Assembly (NCBI GenBank): GCA_030064845.1 | Contig: JASJEC010000007.1 | Span: forward strand, 31,098-95,097 | Direction: 5' to 3' | Origin: Kiloniellales bacterium | Lineage (GTDB): Bacteria; Pseudomonadota; Alphaproteobacteria; Kiloniellales; JAKSDN01 | Length of the DNA: 64,000 bases | Shown here: positions 31,125-42,624 of the stretch, piece after piece | How positions within the stretch are numbered: position 1 is the first letter of the stretch | Layout: the number at the start of each line of letters is the position of its first letter | Program-made: the position numbers and the translations under genes | The notes under the pieces: model-generated | Told to the model about the DNA's origin: nothing | Databases searched by the model: none | What the model saw: only the letters and a program-made list of their open reading frames with translations

Positions 31125-31958
31125 ATGGCGAAGACCATCCCCTCCTCGCGGCTCGTCGCGCTGGTCCGTCTCTCCCTCATGACGGGCTTCACCTTGCCGA
31201 TGATGGCTTTGCAGACACTTGCGCTCTCCCTGAAGCTCCGGCTGAGCCACAAGCTGCCCCGCTGGTACCACCAGCAGTGTTGCCGGATCCTCGGCATCGA
31301 GGTCGTGTGCAAGGGCGAGCCGTCGCACGAGCATCCGACCATCTACCTCGCCAATCACGTCTCCTATCTGGACATCACCGCCCTGGGATCGCTGATCTAC
31401 GGCTGCTTCATCGCCAAGGCGGAGGTGCGATCCTGGCCCCTGTTCGGCTGGCTGGCCCGGATGCAGCGGACGGTTTTCGTCGAGCGCCGGCGGACCCGCA
31501 CCGCCGACCACCGCGACGAGCTGCTGGACCGCATGGAAAGCGGCGACGACCTGATCCTGTTCCCCGAGGGGACCAGCGGCGACGGCAATCGGGTCAAGCC
31601 CTTCAAGAGCGCGCTCCTGTCCGTGGCCGAGTACCGGCCGAAGGGCCGCCCGGTCCGGGTGCAGTCGGTCTCCATCGCCTATACCAAGCTCGACGGTTTG
31701 CCCTTGGGCCGCTACCTCCGGCCGCTCTTCGCCTGGTATGGCGATATGGATCTGGCACCCCATCTATGGCAGATGGCGGGAATGGGGCGACTGACGGTTG
31801 AGATCCGTTTCCACCCGCCGGTCACGGTGGACGAATTGGGATGCAGGAAGGCCTTGAGCGAACACTGTCAGCGTCTTTCATCCCTCGGTGTGGCCTCGGC
31901 CCTGACCGGGCGCCCCATGCCGGCCGGGGAAGCCGCGGTGCCGGTCCCGGCAAGCTAG
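31125..31958 (+). CDS. olsA: 1-acyl-glycerol-3-phosphate/lyso-ornithine-lipid O-acyltransferase
   Basis: A membrane-associated PlsC-type acyltransferase, 277 residues. Motif I is NHVSYLD (HxxxxD-like), motif III FPEGTSGDGN. A hydrophobic N-terminal segment (RLSLMTGFTLPMMALQTLAL) anchors it. Following olsB directly, it most likely acylates lyso-ornithine lipid (OlsA), although an additional role as a phosphatidic-acid-forming PlsC cannot be excluded. Confidence 0.87.
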   Translation: MAKTIPSSRLVALVRLSLMTGFTLPMMALQTLALSLKLRLSHKLPRWYHQQCCRILGIEVVCKGEPSHEHPTIYLANHVSYLDITALGSLIYGCFIAKAEVRSWPLFGWLARMQRTVFVERRRTRTADHRDELLDRMESGDDLILFPEGTSGDGNRVKPFKSALLSVAEYRPKGRPVRVQSVSIAYTKLDGLPLGRYLRPLFAWYGDMDLAPHLWQMAGMGRLTVEIRFHPPVTVDELGCRKALSEHCQRLSSLGVASALTGRPMPAGEAAVPVPAS

Positions 31959-32056
31959 GAAACCGCCGTTCTTGCCCGACCTCGCGCGCCTAGACATGTC
32001 CCGACCACGAAGAGACCCCGCGGAGCCCGCCGGAACGGCGGCGGAATGCGCCTGAT

Positions 32057-33456
<1,400 letters not shown>

Positions 33457-33460
<4 letters not shown>

Positions 33461-34461
33461 GCGTCTCCCAGACGGCCGATCAGCCCGATGTCCTGCAGTT
33501 CGAGGACAACAGCGTGCTCCCCATGCTGTTCGGCGAGCACGACCAGAACCTGGCAAGGATCGAACGGCAGCTCGGGGTCTCGCTCGCCTGCCGCGGCAAT
33601 CAGGTGGCGATCAGCGGGCCGCCCGACGCGGTGCGCAACGCACGGGCCGCGCTGACCGCGCTCTACGACCGCTTGCTCAAGGGCCTCGGCGTCGGCGACG
33701 GCGAGGTCGACGCCGTGGTGCGGCTGGCCCGGAGCGAGGCCGACCCGGACCAGGGCGCGGCAGCCGACGCGATCCACGCCGAGCATCTTACGATCCGGAC
33801 CCGCCGGCGGCACATCTCGCCGCGCTCCGCCGGCCAGGCGGCCTACATCGACGCGCTGATGCGCCACGAGCTGGTGTTCGGCCTCGGGCCCGCCGGCACC
33901 GGCAAGACCTACCTGGCGGTCGCCATGGCGGTCTCGCTGCTGATGTCCGGCAAGGTCGACCGGCTGATCGTGTCGCGGCCCGCCGTGGAGGCGGGGGAGC
34001 GGCTCGGCTTCCTGCCGGGGGACCTGCGCGACAAGGTCGATCCCTACCTGCGGCCGCTTTACGACGCGCTCTACGACATGCTGCCGGCCGATCAGGTCAT
34101 GAACCGCCTGTCGAGCGGCGAGATCGAGGTCGCGCCGCTCGCCTTCATGCGCGGGCGCACGCTCAGCAACGCCTTCGTCATCCTCGACGAGGCGCAGAAC
34201 ACCACGCCCGTCCAGATGAAGATGTTCCTGACCCGCTTCGGCGAGAACAGCAGGATGGCGATCACCGGAGACCTGTCGCAGATCGATCTGCCTCACGGCC
34301 AGCCGTCCGGGCTGCGCGACGCGGTCGAGCTGCTGGGCGATCTGGACGAGGTGGCTTTCGTCCGCTTCACCGACGCGGACGTGGTGCGCCACGCCTTGGT
34401 CACGCGGATCGTTCGAGCCTACGATGCCAGGGACCGGAAGCGCGGCGACAAGGGGCGATGA
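33457..34461 (+). CDS. phoH: PhoH-family ATPase (YbeZ-like)
   Basis: 334 residues with Walker [12 protein letters not shown], the [18 protein letters not shown] segment and Walker B-like [34 protein letters not shown]-like N-terminal region (about 20-100) precedes the ATPase. It is predicted to act with YbeY in rRNA quality control; the phoH-ybeY-corC-lnt order is conserved across proteobacteria. Confidence 0.95.
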
Positions 34462-34489
34462 GGGCGAGACGACGGTCTCTCAACAGGGC

Positions 34490-35041
34490 ATGAGCGAAGA
34501 ACCTCCAAGTACCGGCTTGAAGCTCTGGGTCCTCGCCGAGGATCCGCGATGGCTGTCCGACCTGCCCGAGGCAGAGGCCGTTGCGCGCCGCGCCGCCGAG
34601 GCGGCCTGGCGCGCGGCCCGGCCGTCCGACGACGCGGCGCCGCCAAGTGAGGTCTCGATCGTGCTCGCCGACGACGCCACCGCGGCGGAGCTGAACCGGC
34701 GCTACCGGGGGCGGTCCGGCCCGACCAACGTGCTGTCCTTCGGCGATCTCGACGGGCCCGGCGATCCCGGGCCCGGGCCGCGCCTGCTGGGCGACGTGGT
34801 GCTCGCCCGCGAGACGATCGCCCGCGAGGCGGTCGTCCAGGACAAGCGACTGGCCGATCACTTCGCCCATCTCGTCGTTCACGGGCTGCTCCACCTGCTC
34901 GGTCACGATCATCAAACCGCCGGCGAGGCGGCCGCGATGGAAGACCTCGAACGCCGGATCCTGGCCGGGCTGGGCGTTCCCGACCCCTATCGGGACGCCG
35001 CCGAACCTCGGGACGCCCTGCCGGCGGGAACTGTGTCATGA
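34490..35041 (+). CDS. ybeY: Endoribonuclease YbeY (rRNA maturation)
   Basis: A zinc-dependent RNase for 16S rRNA 3' processing, 183 residues. The metal site is HGLLHLLGHDH near residue 129, and the family block YRGRSGPTNVLSF precedes it. The ATG at 34490 (MSEEPP) is chosen; an in-frame ATG at 34424 overlaps phoH and adds 22 unlikely residues. It overlaps the next gene by four bases (ATGA). Confidence 0.94.
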   Translation: MSEEPPSTGLKLWVLAEDPRWLSDLPEAEAVARRAAEAAWRAARPSDDAAPPSEVSIVLADDATAAELNRRYRGRSGPTNVLSFGDLDGPGDPGPGPRLLGDVVLARETIAREAVVQDKRLADHFAHLVVHGLLHLLGHDHQTAGEAAAMEDLERRILAGLGVPDPYRDAAEPRDALPAGTVS

Positions 35042-35982
35042 CCAGCTACTCCGGCAACGCCAAGCTGGGCCGCAACGGCCAGAGCGAAGGGGGGCCGCTC
35101 GTCGGCCTCTGGCAGTGGCTGCGCGGCCTGTTCCGCGCGCGCAACGGCGATGCCCTGCGCGAAACCATCGAGGAGATCATCGAGGAGATCGGCGAGACCG
35201 AGGTGGAGGACGCCGAGGGCCCGCCGATCAGTAACGACGAGCGGATCATGCTCGCCAACATCCTCAAGCAGCGTCACTCCACGGCCTACGACGTTATGGT
35301 GCCGCGCGCCGACATCGTCTCGGTCGACGCCGAGACGGACCTGGACGAATTGCTCGACGTCATGAGCAAGGCCGGGCACTCGCGCCTGCCGGTCTACCGC
35401 GGCACGCTCGACGACGTACTCGGCCTGGTCCATATCAAGGACGTGCTGCCTTGCGCGGCCGCGCCCGAGAACTTCGATCTGCCGGCGATCATGCGCAAGG
35501 TCCTCATCATCGCGCCCTCGATGCGGGTCCTCGACCTCCTGCTCGAGATGCGCCTGTCGCGCACCCACATGGCGCTGGTGGTCGACGAATTCGGCGGGAT
35601 CGACGGGCTCATCACCATCGAGGACCTGGTCGAGGAGATCATCGGTGAGATCGAGGACGAGCACGACGTGGTCGACGGGCCGAAACTGGTGTTCCGGGCC
35701 GACGGGTCGCTGATCGCCGATGCCCGCGCCATGGTCGAGGAGTTCGAGGAGCTGGTCGGCCCCGTGCTCTCGGATGAGGAGCGGGAAGAGGATATCGATA
35801 CGCTGGGCGGCCTGGTTTTCTCCCTGGCCGGCCGGGTTCCGACCCGAGGCGAGCTCCTGGTGCACGAACCCTCAGGTGTCTCTTTCGAGGTGCTGCAGGC
35901 CGACCCCCGGCGCATCAAGCGGCTGCGTGTTCGCAACCTGCCGGAAAGGGTGACCGACCGTGGCCATCGCGCTGCAGACTGA
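35038..35982 (+). CDS. corC: CorC/HlyC-type CBS-domain protein
   Basis: 314 residues without membrane segments: an acidic helical lead (LRETIEEIIEEIGE), two CBS repeats (about 85-210; VMVPRADIVSVD, HSRLPVYRGTLDDVLGLVHIKD, ALVVDEFGGIDGLITIEDLVEEIIGEIEDEHD) and a C-terminal transporter-associated (CorC_HlyC) domain. Linked to magnesium/cobalt efflux and to lipid or envelope phenotypes; the molecular role is unsettled. It overlaps lnt by 23 bases. Confidence 0.93.
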   Translation: MTSYSGNAKLGRNGQSEGGPLVGLWQWLRGLFRARNGDALRETIEEIIEEIGETEVEDAEGPPISNDERIMLANILKQRHSTAYDVMVPRADIVSVDAETDLDELLDVMSKAGHSRLPVYRGTLDDVLGLVHIKDVLPCAAAPENFDLPAIMRKVLIIAPSMRVLDLLLEMRLSRTHMALVVDEFGGIDGLITIEDLVEEIIGEIEDEHDVVDGPKLVFRADGSLIADARAMVEEFEELVGPVLSDEEREEDIDTLGGLVFSLAGRVPTRGELLVHEPSGVSFEVLQADPRRIKRLRVRNLPERVTDRGHRAAD

Positions 35983-37546
35983 TCCGGCGGCACCCGCGCT
36001 CAAGCTCGCCCGCCGCCTGGCCGGCCTCGGCACCTGGCCGCGCCTCGCATTGGCGGTCGGCCTGGGGCTCCTGGCCAGTACCGCCCTGCCGCCGCTGCAT
36101 CTCGTGTTTCTGCTGGTGCCGGCCTTCACCGGCCTGCTTTGGCTGCTGTCCGGGGTAGGTAGCGCGCGGGCCGCGTTCGGCCTCGGCTGGGCTTTCGGCT
36201 TTGGCTACTTCCTGGCCGGACTCTATTGGGTCGGCATCGCCTTCTTCGTCGACGCGGAGCGCTTCGCGCTGCTGATGCCGCTGGCGGTCGGCCTGCTGTG
36301 CGGCGGCATGGCGCTCTTTCCGGGCGTCGCGGTGGCGCTGGCCTGGCGTCTGCCGGGTCCCCGGCACGGCCGCTGGCTGATGCTGGCCGCCGCCTGGCTG
36401 TTCGCCGAGTGGATTCGGTCCTGGTTCTTGACCGGCTTCCCCTGGAACCTCGTCGGGTCGGTCTGGGTGTTCTCCGACGCCGTGCTGCAGAGCGCCGCGC
36501 TGGCCGGCGTCTGGGGCCTTTCCTTCGTCACCGTGGCCGCCGCCGGGGCCCCCGCCACGCTGGGTATCGCCGGCGCTGGCCCGTGGATGCGCTGGGCGCC
36601 GGTGTCGGCAATGGCCGGCTTGCTGCTCCTGCTGTGGGCGGCCGGGGCCTGGCGGCTCGCCTCGGCGCCGGCGCCCGGCGCCGACGGGGTCGAGGGCGTG
36701 CGGTTGCGCCTGGTCCAGCCGAGCATCGAACAAACGCTCAAATGGGACCCCGAGCTGCGGTTGCGCAACCTGGTCGACCAGGTGAACCTGTCCCGGCGGC
36801 CCGGCGCGGAACCTGTCACCCACGTGATCTGGTCCGAGACCGCGGTGACCTATTCTCTGGAGCAGGAGCCGATCCTGCGCCGCGACCTCGCCGCGGTCAT
36901 CCCGCCGGACGGACTGCTGCTGACCGGCGCGATCAGGTCCTCCTTCAGCGGCGGCCGCCGGCAGGTCTGGAACTCCTTCCATGCGCTCGACGGCGCCGGC
37001 GCGATCCGGGCCACCTACGACAAGTTCCACCTGGTGCCCTTCGGCGAGTACGCGCCGCTCCGGGAGTGGTTGCCGATCGACAAGCTGACACCCGGCGCCA
37101 TCGATTTCAGCGCCGGCCCGGGGCCGCTGTCGCTTGACCTGCCGGGCCTGCCGCCGGTCGGCCCGCTGATCTGCTACGAGGTGATCTTTCCCGGTGCCGT
37201 GGTCCAGGCGGACAGCCGCCCTGGGTGGCTGCTCAACCTGACCAACGACGCCTGGTTCGGCACCAGCTCCGGGCCGCACCAGCACCTGGCGGCGGCCCGC
37301 CTGCGCGCGGTCGAGGAAGGCCTGCCGATCGTACGCGTCGCCAACTCTGGCATCTCCGCCGTCATCGACAGCTACGGCCGCCTGCTCGACAGCGCCGGCC
37401 TCCAGGAGGTCCGGCTGATCGACTCCCCCCTGCCGAAGGCGCTCGAACCGACGCCCTTCTCGCGAATCGGCAATGCCGTCATTGCCGTGTTGCTGTTCGC
37501 GGCCCTGGCGCTGGCCTTCGGTCTGAAGTGGCGCGAAGGCCGATAA
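35960..37546 (+). CDS. lnt: Apolipoprotein N-acyltransferase
   Basis: An integral membrane enzyme that N-acylates the terminal cysteine of lipoproteins such as PqiC downstream. 528 residues: about seven membrane segments to residue 215, then a nitrilase-like periplasmic domain with the Glu-Lys-Cys triad in VIWSETAVTYS, YDKFHLVPFGEYAPLR and LICYEVIFPG, and a last membrane segment near the C-terminus. The start is a GTG at 35960 inside corC, giving the expected MAIALQ... lead before the first membrane helix. Confidence 0.96.
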   Translation: MAIALQTDPAAPALKLARRLAGLGTWPRLALAVGLGLLASTALPPLHLVFLLVPAFTGLLWLLSGVGSARAAFGLGWAFGFGYFLAGLYWVGIAFFVDAERFALLMPLAVGLLCGGMALFPGVAVALAWRLPGPRHGRWLMLAAAWLFAEWIRSWFLTGFPWNLVGSVWVFSDAVLQSAALAGVWGLSFVTVAAAGAPATLGIAGAGPWMRWAPVSAMAGLLLLLWAAGAWRLASAPAPGADGVEGVRLRLVQPSIEQTLKWDPELRLRNLVDQVNLSRRPGAEPVTHVIWSETAVTYSLEQEPILRRDLAAVIPPDGLLLTGAIRSSFSGGRRQVWNSFHALDGAGAIRATYDKFHLVPFGEYAPLREWLPIDKLTPGAIDFSAGPGPLSLDLPGLPPVGPLICYEVIFPGAVVQADSRPGWLLNLTNDAWFGTSSGPHQHLAAARLRAVEEGLPIVRVANSGISAVIDSYGRLLDSAGLQEVRLIDSPLPKALEPTPFSRIGNAVIAVLLFAALALAFGLKWREGR

Positions 37547-37670
37547 TCTTCTCTCTTTCCGAGTTCATAAAACCTTCATAAGGGTTCACAATCAGACACA
37601 TACTATGGTATGCGTTGACTGCATCGGGATCGGGGGTTGATGCGAAGATTTTCAAGAAGGAGATTACCGT

Positions 37671-38129
37671 ATGAACCGGGGTGGGGATAAAGACTCCAGC
37701 CGCGGCGAAGGCGTGCCCAATCCAATTGATGTTCACGTCGGCGGCCGGGTGAAGCTCCGTCGGACTTTGTTGGGGATGAGCCAGGAAAAACTCGGGGAGG
37801 CCATCGGCCTTACTTTTCAGCAGATCCAGAAATACGAGAGGGGTTCGAACCGGATCGGCGCCAGCCGGCTCTTCGACCTGTCGCGCGTGTTGGACGTGCC
37901 GGTCGGTTTCTTCTTCGACGACATGTCGGAAGACGTCGCCGCCGCGTCGCCCGGTCAGGTGCGGGGCAAGGCCGAGGTCGAGCCCTTGAACGAGCCCAGC
38001 CCGATGGCCCGCCGGGAGACGCTGGAGCTGGTACGGGCCTATTACAAGATTCAGGATCCCCAGGTCCGAAAGAGGCTGTTCGAGATGGTCAAGGCGCTCG
38101 GCCTCGGCCCCTACGAGAAGGCCGGCTGA
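37671..38129 (+). CDS. XRE-family helix-turn-helix regulator
   Basis: 152 residues with an HTH_3 domain at about 22-80 (VGGRVKLRRTLLGMSQEKLGEAIGLTFQQIQKYERGSNRIGASRLFDLSRVLDVPVGFFF). The C-terminal part has a helical tail with RRETLELVRAYYKIQDPQVRKRLFEMVKAL. This protein is widespread between lnt and metK in alphaproteobacteria; its targets are unknown. AAGGAG lies 9 bases before the ATG, one of the strongest ribosome-binding sites in the window. Confidence 0.9.
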   Translation: MNRGGDKDSSRGEGVPNPIDVHVGGRVKLRRTLLGMSQEKLGEAIGLTFQQIQKYERGSNRIGASRLFDLSRVLDVPVGFFFDDMSEDVAAASPGQVRGKAEVEPLNEPSPMARRETLELVRAYYKIQDPQVRKRLFEMVKALGLGPYEKAG

Positions 38130-38310
38130 CGCGGCGACGCTGCGGCATTTCTGCTTGACGAAAAAATTGCACTGGCGGCAAAGTGCCGCCGGCCGCGGCT
38201 ACCGTGCTATCGGCGGCGCAGCGGAATGACGGCAAATCCGCCATCGGCTTGGCTCTGCGCGACGACCGCAAGGTCCCGAAGGTCGCGGCACCCGCCTGGG
38301 AGAATCTGAT

Positions 38311-39486
38311 TTGAAACAGAGGCGATATCTCTTCACCAGCGAATCCGTGTCGGAAGGTCACCCCGATAAGGTTTGCGACCGAATCTCCGACACTGTGGTG
38401 GATCTGTTTCTGTCCCAGGACCCTCTGTCGCGGGTCGCGGTCGAGACCCTGGCTACCACCAACCGGATCGTTCTCGGCGGCGAGGTCCGCGGGCCCTCGA
38501 CGGTGACGCCGGAACTGATCGAGGAAGCGGCGCGCCAGGCGGTCAAGGATATCGGCTACGAGCAGGAAGGCTTTCATTGGCGATCGGCGGCGGTCGAGAA
38601 CTTCATCCACGAACAGTCAGTGGACATCGCCCAGGGCGTCGACGCCGCCGGCAACAAGGACGAGGGCGCCGGCGACCAGGGCATCATGTTCGGCTACGCG
38701 TGCCGCGAGACCGAGGAGCTCATGCCGGCGGCCATCCACCTGTCGCACAAGATCCTCCGGCTGCTCGCCGAAGCGCGCCACGCGGGTGACGCGCCCGGCC
38801 TCGGCCCCGACGCCAAGAGCCAGGTGACCCTCCAGTACGAAGACGACAGGCCGACCGGCGCCACCTCGATCGTGGTATCGACGCAGCACGCGGAAGAGCT
38901 CGATCAGGACGCGGTGCGCGAGATCGTCCGGCCCTACGTCCTCCAGGCCCTGCCCGAGGGCTGGATGTGCGACGACAGCGAGTTCTACGTCAACCCGACC
39001 GGCCGTTTTGTGATCGGCGGCCCGGACAGCGATTGCGGGCTGACCGGGCGCAAGATCATCGTCGACACCTATGGCGGCGCGGCGCCCCACGGCGGCGGCG
39101 CCTTCTCCGGCAAGGACCCGACCAAGGTCGACCGCTCGGCAGCCTACGCGGCGCGCTATCTGGCCAAGAACGTGGTCGCCGCCGGGCTCGCCGAGCGCTG
39201 CACGATCCAGCTGTCCTACGCCATCGGAGTCTCGAAGCCCCTGTCGGTCTACGTCAGCGCCTGTGGCGGCGAGCACCGGGTCGATCCGCATAAGCTGTCG
39301 CTTACGCTGCAGGACATGGTCGACCTCTCTCCGCGCGGCATCCGCGAGCATCTCGGCCTGAACCGGCCGATCTATGCCCGCACGGCGGCGTACGGCCATT
39401 TCGGCCGCGCGCCCGACCCGCAAGGTGGATTTTCCTGGGAGCGCCTCGACCTTGTGGAAGGACTTAAGGCAGCCTTCGACGCCTGA
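38311..39486 (+). CDS. metK: S-adenosylmethionine synthase
   Basis: Makes SAM from ATP and methionine; its product feeds LipA, MiaB, TrmB and the CheR-like enzyme in this window. 391 residues: [20 protein letters not shown], the P-loop-like [12 protein letters not shown], and [19 protein letters not shown]. The start is TTG at 38311 with GGGAG 9 bases upstream. A candidate promoter, TTGACG at about 38155, lies ahead. I see no fold resembling a known SAM riboswitch in the 181-base leader. Confidence 0.97.
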   Translation: MKQRRYLFTSESVSEGHPDKVCDRISDTVVDLFLSQDPLSRVAVETLATTNRIVLGGEVRGPSTVTPELIEEAARQAVKDIGYEQEGFHWRSAAVENFIHEQSVDIAQGVDAAGNKDEGAGDQGIMFGYACRETEELMPAAIHLSHKILRLLAEARHAGDAPGLGPDAKSQVTLQYEDDRPTGATSIVVSTQHAEELDQDAVREIVRPYVLQALPEGWMCDDSEFYVNPTGRFVIGGPDSDCGLTGRKIIVDTYGGAAPHGGGAFSGKDPTKVDRSAAYAARYLAKNVVAAGLAERCTIQLSYAIGVSKPLSVYVSACGGEHRVDPHKLSLTLQDMVDLSPRGIREHLGLNRPIYARTAAYGHFGRAPDPQGGFSWERLDLVEGLKAAFDA

Positions 39487-39545
39487 CCGGCGTTCGCTTG
39501 GGTGCGCCCGGTCCCGCCGGGCAGGCGCGATCCGCCGCTAGGCGC

Positions 39546-40298
39546 ATGGCCGGCCGCGATCCCCACGAGGGCCCGGGCTTTCCGCGGCGCAAGACCCACG
39601 GCCGCCGGCTCGGCCGGCCGCTGCGGCCCAAGGCGCGGAGCCTGCTGGAGAGCCGGCTGCCCGAATTGGCCGTTTCGCTTCCCGCGCCCGGCTTGACGCT
39701 GGACGCCGGCGGCCTGTTCGACGTGCCGCCGAAGGAAGTCTGGCTCGAGATCGGTTTCGGCAGCGGCGAACACCTCGTTTGGCAGGCGGCGGAGAACCGG
39801 GACGTCGGCATGCTCGGTGCCGAGGTCTTCATCAACGGCGTCGCCGCCGCGGTGAAGCGCATCGAAGCCGAGGGGGTCGGCAACGTCCGGCTCTACCAGG
39901 GCGACGCGCGCGATCTGCTGGATGCCCTGCCACCGGCGGCGCTCGGCCGGGTGTTTCTGCTGTTTCCCGACCCCTGGCCCAAGGTCCGGCATCACAAGCG
40001 CCGTCTTCTGACGGATTCCCTGCTCGACCGCCTGGCCACGACCCTCAGCGACGGCGGCGAGCTGAGGATCGCGACCGACCACGACGGCTATCTGCGCCGC
40101 ATCCTGGAGTTGACCACCGCCCATCCGGCCTTCCGCTGGCTGGCCCGGGGCCCGGACGACTGGCGGCGCCGTCCGGACGACTGGCCCTCGACCCGCTACG
40201 AGCTCAAGGCGCTCAGCCAAGGCCGCCGACCGGCCTTCCTGCGCTTCCTCCGCGTGCCCCGGGACAGAGCCCCGGCGACGGCCGCCGATCCGGCATAA
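39546..40298 (+). CDS. trmB: tRNA (guanine-N7-)-methyltransferase TrmB
   Basis: Methylates G46 of tRNA. 250 residues: an Arg/Gly-rich lead, the SAM motif EIGFGSGEHL, the family block LLFPDPWPKVRHHKRRLL, and TRYELKAL near the C-terminus. The ATG at 39546 (MAGRDPHEGPGFPRR) is preferred over 39498, which adds a poor Gly/Ala lead. Confidence 0.94.
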   Translation: MAGRDPHEGPGFPRRKTHGRRLGRPLRPKARSLLESRLPELAVSLPAPGLTLDAGGLFDVPPKEVWLEIGFGSGEHLVWQAAENRDVGMLGAEVFINGVAAAVKRIEAEGVGNVRLYQGDARDLLDALPPAALGRVFLLFPDPWPKVRHHKRRLLTDSLLDRLATTLSDGGELRIATDHDGYLRRILELTTAHPAFRWLARGPDDWRRRPDDWPSTRYELKALSQGRRPAFLRFLRVPRDRAPATAADPA

Positions 40299-40351
40299 AG
40301 GCCTTGCGAACTTGGGTTTCGGGGCGTAAATTCCGCCTAACCATAAGGGTG

Positions 40352-40417
40352 GACGCAACCGGCCGAACCGGGTGCGTCTGGCTCTCGAAACGAGGTGGGC
40401 CAAGGGCCCACTTTTTT
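40352..40417 (+). terminator. rimP-leader-type attenuator: hairpin followed by intrinsic terminator
   Basis: A first hairpin at 40352-40378 (GACGCAACCGG paired with CCGGGTGCGTC around CCGAA) is followed by a perfect 7-bp stem at 40395-40411 (GTGGGCC-AAG-GGCCCAC) and a run of six T (40412-40417). It lies 26 bases before the rimP start rather than being separated from it. A terminator placed in the leader suggests premature termination control of the rimP-nusA-infB operon; a rimP-leader RNA of this kind is known in alphaproteobacteria. It also ends trmB transcription. Confidence 0.75.
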
Positions 40418-40442
40418 GTTCGGCATAAGCGGGAGTCGGTGA

Positions 40443-40991
40443 GTGGCGCTATCGAAGCCTTTCGAGGCGGTGCCTGGCGCGCATTTGACCAGTGAAGGTA
40501 AGGCGGCCGAAGTCGAGCAACTGATCTCGGCGCCGCTCGAGGCGCTCGGCTACGCGATCGTCCGCGTGCTGCTGTCCGGCGACCGGCGGGCCAAGCTGCA
40601 GGTAATGGTTGAGCGGCTCGACGGCGCGGCCGTCACGGTCGACGACTGCGCCGCCGCCAGCCGCGAGATCTCGGCCCACCTCGATGTGGCCGACCCGATC
40701 CGCAGCGCCTATGTGCTGGAGGTGAGCTCGCCGGGGATCGACCGACCGCTGACGCGGCTGGACGACTTCGCCCGCTTCGCCGGCTTCGAGGCGCGGCTCG
40801 AGACGCGCATGCCGATCGAGGGGCGCCGGCGCTTTCGCGGCACGCTGCTCGGTCTGGACCGGGACTCGATCCGCCTGGCGACGGAGACCGGCGAGGTCAG
40901 CTTGCCCTTCGGTGACCTGGCCAAGGCCAAGCTGCTCTTGACCGACGACCTGATCGCGGCCCATGGGGCGGCGCCGACGGAACGACAGTGA
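40443..40991 (+). CDS. rimP: Ribosome maturation factor RimP
   Basis: 30S assembly factor, 182 residues. Family blocks: VEQLISAPLEALGYAIVRV, TVDDCAAASREISAHLDVADPI and YVLEVSSPGIDRPLTRLDDFARFAG, then an Sm-like C-terminal domain. The start is a GTG at 40443 with GGGAG upstream. It begins the rimP-nusA-ylxR-infB-rbfA-truB-rpsO-pnp run. Confidence 0.95.
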   Translation: MALSKPFEAVPGAHLTSEGKAAEVEQLISAPLEALGYAIVRVLLSGDRRAKLQVMVERLDGAAVTVDDCAAASREISAHLDVADPIRSAYVLEVSSPGIDRPLTRLDDFARFAGFEARLETRMPIEGRRRFRGTLLGLDRDSIRLATETGEVSLPFGDLAKAKLLLTDDLIAAHGAAPTERQ

Positions 40992-41016
40992 TTTTGACGA
41001 TGGGGACCGAGACGAG

Positions 41017-42597
41017 ATGATGGAGACGGCAACTCTTTCCCGAACCGAGCTGCTGCAGGTGGCCGACGCCGTCGCGCGCGAGAAGAGCATCGAGCGCGAC
41101 GAGGTGCTGGAGGCCATGGAGCAGGCGATCGGCAAGGCCGGCCGCGCCAAGTACGGCCACGAGCACGATATCCGGGCCGAGATCGACCGCAAGTCCGGCG
41201 AGATCAGGCTGCGCCGCTTCCGCGAGGTGGTCGACGAGGTGGAGAACGAGTTCACCCAAATGACCCTCCAGGACGCCGAGATCCGCCGCCCGGGCTCGAC
41301 AGTCGGCGATTTCGTGGTCGAGGACCTGCCGCCGATCGACCTGGGGCGCATCGCCGCCCAGACGGCCAAGCAGGTTATCGTGCAGAAGGTGCGCGAGGCC
41401 GAGCGCTCGCGCCAGTTCGAGGAGTTCAAGGATCGGACCGGCGAGATCGTCAACGGCATCGTGAAGCGCAACGAGTTCGGCAACGTCACGGTCGACCTGG
41501 GGCGGGCCGAAGGCCTGATGCGCCGCGACGAATCGCTGCCGCGCGAGACCTTCCGAACCGGCGACCGGGTGCGCGCCTACATCTACGACGTGCGCGAGGA
41601 GACCCGCGGGCCGCAGATCTTTCTTTCGCGCACCCATCCGCAGCTCATGGCCAAGCTGTTCGCCCAGGAGGTGCCGGAGATCTACGACGGCATCATCGAG
41701 ATCAAGGCGGTGGCGCGCGACCCGGGCAGCCGTGCCAAGATCGCGGTGATCTCCCACGACTCCTCGATCGATCCGGTCGGCGCCTGCGTCGGCATGCGCG
41801 GCAGCCGGGTCCAGGCCGTGGTCAGCGAGCTCCAGGGCGAGAAGATCGACATCATTCCCTGGTCGCCGGACACCGCGACCTTCGTCGTCAACGCCCTGGC
41901 CCCGGCGGAGGTGACCAAGGTGGTGCTCGACGAGGAGCAGGGACGGATCGAGGTGGTGGTACCCGACGACCAGCTGTCGCTGGCGATCGGCCGGCGCGGA
42001 CAGAACGTGCGGCTCGCCTCGCAGCTGTCCGGGTGGGACATCGACATCCTGACGGAGGAGGAGGAGTCGCGCCGCCGGCAGGAGGAGGTCCGCCAGCGCT
42101 CGCAGATCTTCATGACCGCGCTCGACGTCGACGACGTGATCGCCCACCTCCTTGTGGCCGAGGGCTTCGCAAGCCTGGAACAGGTCGCTTTCGTGCCGCT
42201 CGCCGAGCTGGCCGAGATCGAAGGTTTCGACGAGGACGTCGCCGAAGAGCTCCGAGTGCGCGCCCGGACCTATCTGGAAGAGCAGGACCGGCGTTACGAC
42301 GAACAGCGCCGGGAGCTGGGCGTGTCCGACGAGCTGGCCGCTCTCGAGGGGCTGCGCGCCGCCATGCTGGTCTCTCTCGGTGAGAAGGGCATCAAGACGC
42401 TCGACGATCTGGGTGACCTCGCCAGCGACGAGCTGATCGAGATCCTTGGCGAGGGGTCGCTCTCCATCGACGACGCCAACGCGGTCATCATGGCCGCGCG
42501 GGCGCACTGGTTCGACGACCTGCCCGACGCGGAGCAGGCCCCGGACACCGCCGCGGAGGCGGAGGAAACGGTGTCCGAGAGCGAGCCGGCAGGTTAA
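41017..42597 (+). CDS. nusA: Transcription termination/antitermination factor NusA
   Basis: RNA polymerase-associated elongation factor, 526 residues. N-terminal domain ([28 protein letters not shown]), S1 domain (about 135-200, [21 protein letters not shown]), two KH domains ([19 protein letters not shown] and [14 protein letters not shown]), and C-terminal helix-hairpin-helix acidic repeats. Tandem ATGs at 41017 and 41020 leave one codon of ambiguity; an ATG at 40963 would overlap rimP and add charged residues of no conserved type. Confidence 0.96.
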   Translation: MMETATLSRTELLQVADAVAREKSIERDEVLEAMEQAIGKAGRAKYGHEHDIRAEIDRKSGEIRLRRFREVVDEVENEFTQMTLQDAEIRRPGSTVGDFVVEDLPPIDLGRIAAQTAKQVIVQKVREAERSRQFEEFKDRTGEIVNGIVKRNEFGNVTVDLGRAEGLMRRDESLPRETFRTGDRVRAYIYDVREETRGPQIFLSRTHPQLMAKLFAQEVPEIYDGIIEIKAVARDPGSRAKIAVISHDSSIDPVGACVGMRGSRVQAVVSELQGEKIDIIPWSPDTATFVVNALAPAEVTKVVLDEEQGRIEVVVPDDQLSLAIGRRGQNVRLASQLSGWDIDILTEEEESRRRQEEVRQRSQIFMTALDVDDVIAHLLVAEGFASLEQVAFVPLAELAEIEGFDEDVAEELRVRARTYLEEQDRRYDEQRRELGVSDELAALEGLRAAMLVSLGEKGIKTLDDLGDLASDELIEILGEGSLSIDDANAVIMAARAHWFDDLPDAEQAPDTAAEAEETVSESEPAG

Positions 42598-42624
42598 TCC
42601 AACCGCAAGCCCGCGACACGCTCC

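Noticed and set aside
38130..38310. A SAM-type riboswitch upstream of metK
   Set aside because: I could not trace the conserved core of SAM-II, SAM-V or SAM/SAH motifs; only a possible promoter and a ribosome-binding site are visible. A covariance-model search would settle it.
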